From the NCBI GenBank assembly GCA_002506875.1, contig DAYJ01000083.1:1263-6555 (forward strand): a DNA stretch of 5,293 bases, given 5' to 3'. Origin of the DNA: Euryarchaeota archaeon UBA40. Its GTDB lineage: Archaea; Thermoplasmatota; Poseidoniia; Poseidoniales; Thalassarchaeaceae. The translations under genes were made by a program, and so were the position numbers. The notes beneath the pieces were generated by a model, which was given only the letters and a program-made list of their open reading frames with translations, was not told the DNA's origin and made no database searches. Below are positions 5,209-5,293 of this stretch, one piece after another (the first letter of the stretch is position 1; each line of letters begins with the position of its first letter).

Positions 5209-5293
5209 ATGAGCGACGATGAAGTCCCACCCCCGCCACCTGGAATGAACGCCCCTCCTCCTCCCCCTGGAATGCCACCTGCTCCGCCAGGTG
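5209..5293 (+). CDS. Protein with proline-rich repeated N-terminus (3' partial)
   Basis: Only the first 28 codons are in the window. ATG 5209 is the first start after an in-frame TAG at 5206, and GGAGATG (5196-5202) ends 6 bases before it, the same spacing as for the winged-helix gene. The protein begins with the acidic MSDDEV. Five prolines plus GM then occur twice (7-13 and 16-22), separated by NA, and PPAPPG follows. The DNA repeats CCTGGAATG at 5239-5247 and 5266-5274, a 27-base period. Such a tail is probably disordered and may be a cytoplasmic leader to a membrane or zinc-ribbon domain beyond the window, but nothing visible shows the function. I do not recognise the gene. The frame is supported by its start signals and the repeat. 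Confidence 0.75.
   Translation, partial: MSDDEVPPPPPGMNAPPPPPGMPPAPPG

Noticed and set aside
1..5293. CRISPR array, insertion sequence or known riboswitch
   Set aside because: No regularly spaced repeats, no transposase and no recognisable aptamer core were found on reading both strands.

Overview
The window looks like a piece of an archaeal, probably marine planktonic euryarchaeal, chromosome (Marine Group II/III-like; the rank is inferred from gene content, not from a search). The evidence is a digeranylgeranylglyceryl-phosphate synthase of the archaeal UbiA type, an archaeal-type tRNA-Glu with encoded CCA, a GPN-loop GTPase, TATA-like boxes at archaeal spacing, and a GGAGGTG ribosome-binding site.

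The window has two parts joined at the tRNA gene. Left of it (about 1-1535) is an AT-richer, accessory-looking block (37% GC in one sampled 60-base line, against 50% in a sampled line of the right half). It holds three plus-strand genes that overlap at their ends: the C-terminal part of a DNA amino-methyltransferase, a 91-residue zinc-finger protein, and a 181-residue HNH/endonuclease VII-type nuclease. All three carry the same module of four CxxC knuckles (two zinc fingers) with matching spacings. A methyltransferase and a nuclease therefore share one presumed targeting domain. This is the most unusual feature of the window and may be a modification/cleavage system or part of an integrated virus-like element. 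The block abuts the 3' end of tRNA-Glu(CTC), a classic archaeal integration point.

Right of the tRNA is a stretch of about 410 bases with no convincing protein gene. It contains a perfect 13-bp inverted repeat and several smaller dyads. Then come core-type genes: a small winged-helix protein whose ribosome-binding site lies inside a hairpin, and the DGGGP synthase (archaeal membrane lipid synthesis), both on the plus strand. They converge, with a 2-base gap, on a minus-strand pair, GPN-loop GTPase followed by ornithine carbamoyltransferase (argF), whose ends touch. A divergent intergenic region with TATA-like boxes and an inverted repeat separates the GTPase from the start of a plus-strand gene for a protein with a proline-rich repeated N-terminus, cut off by the window end.
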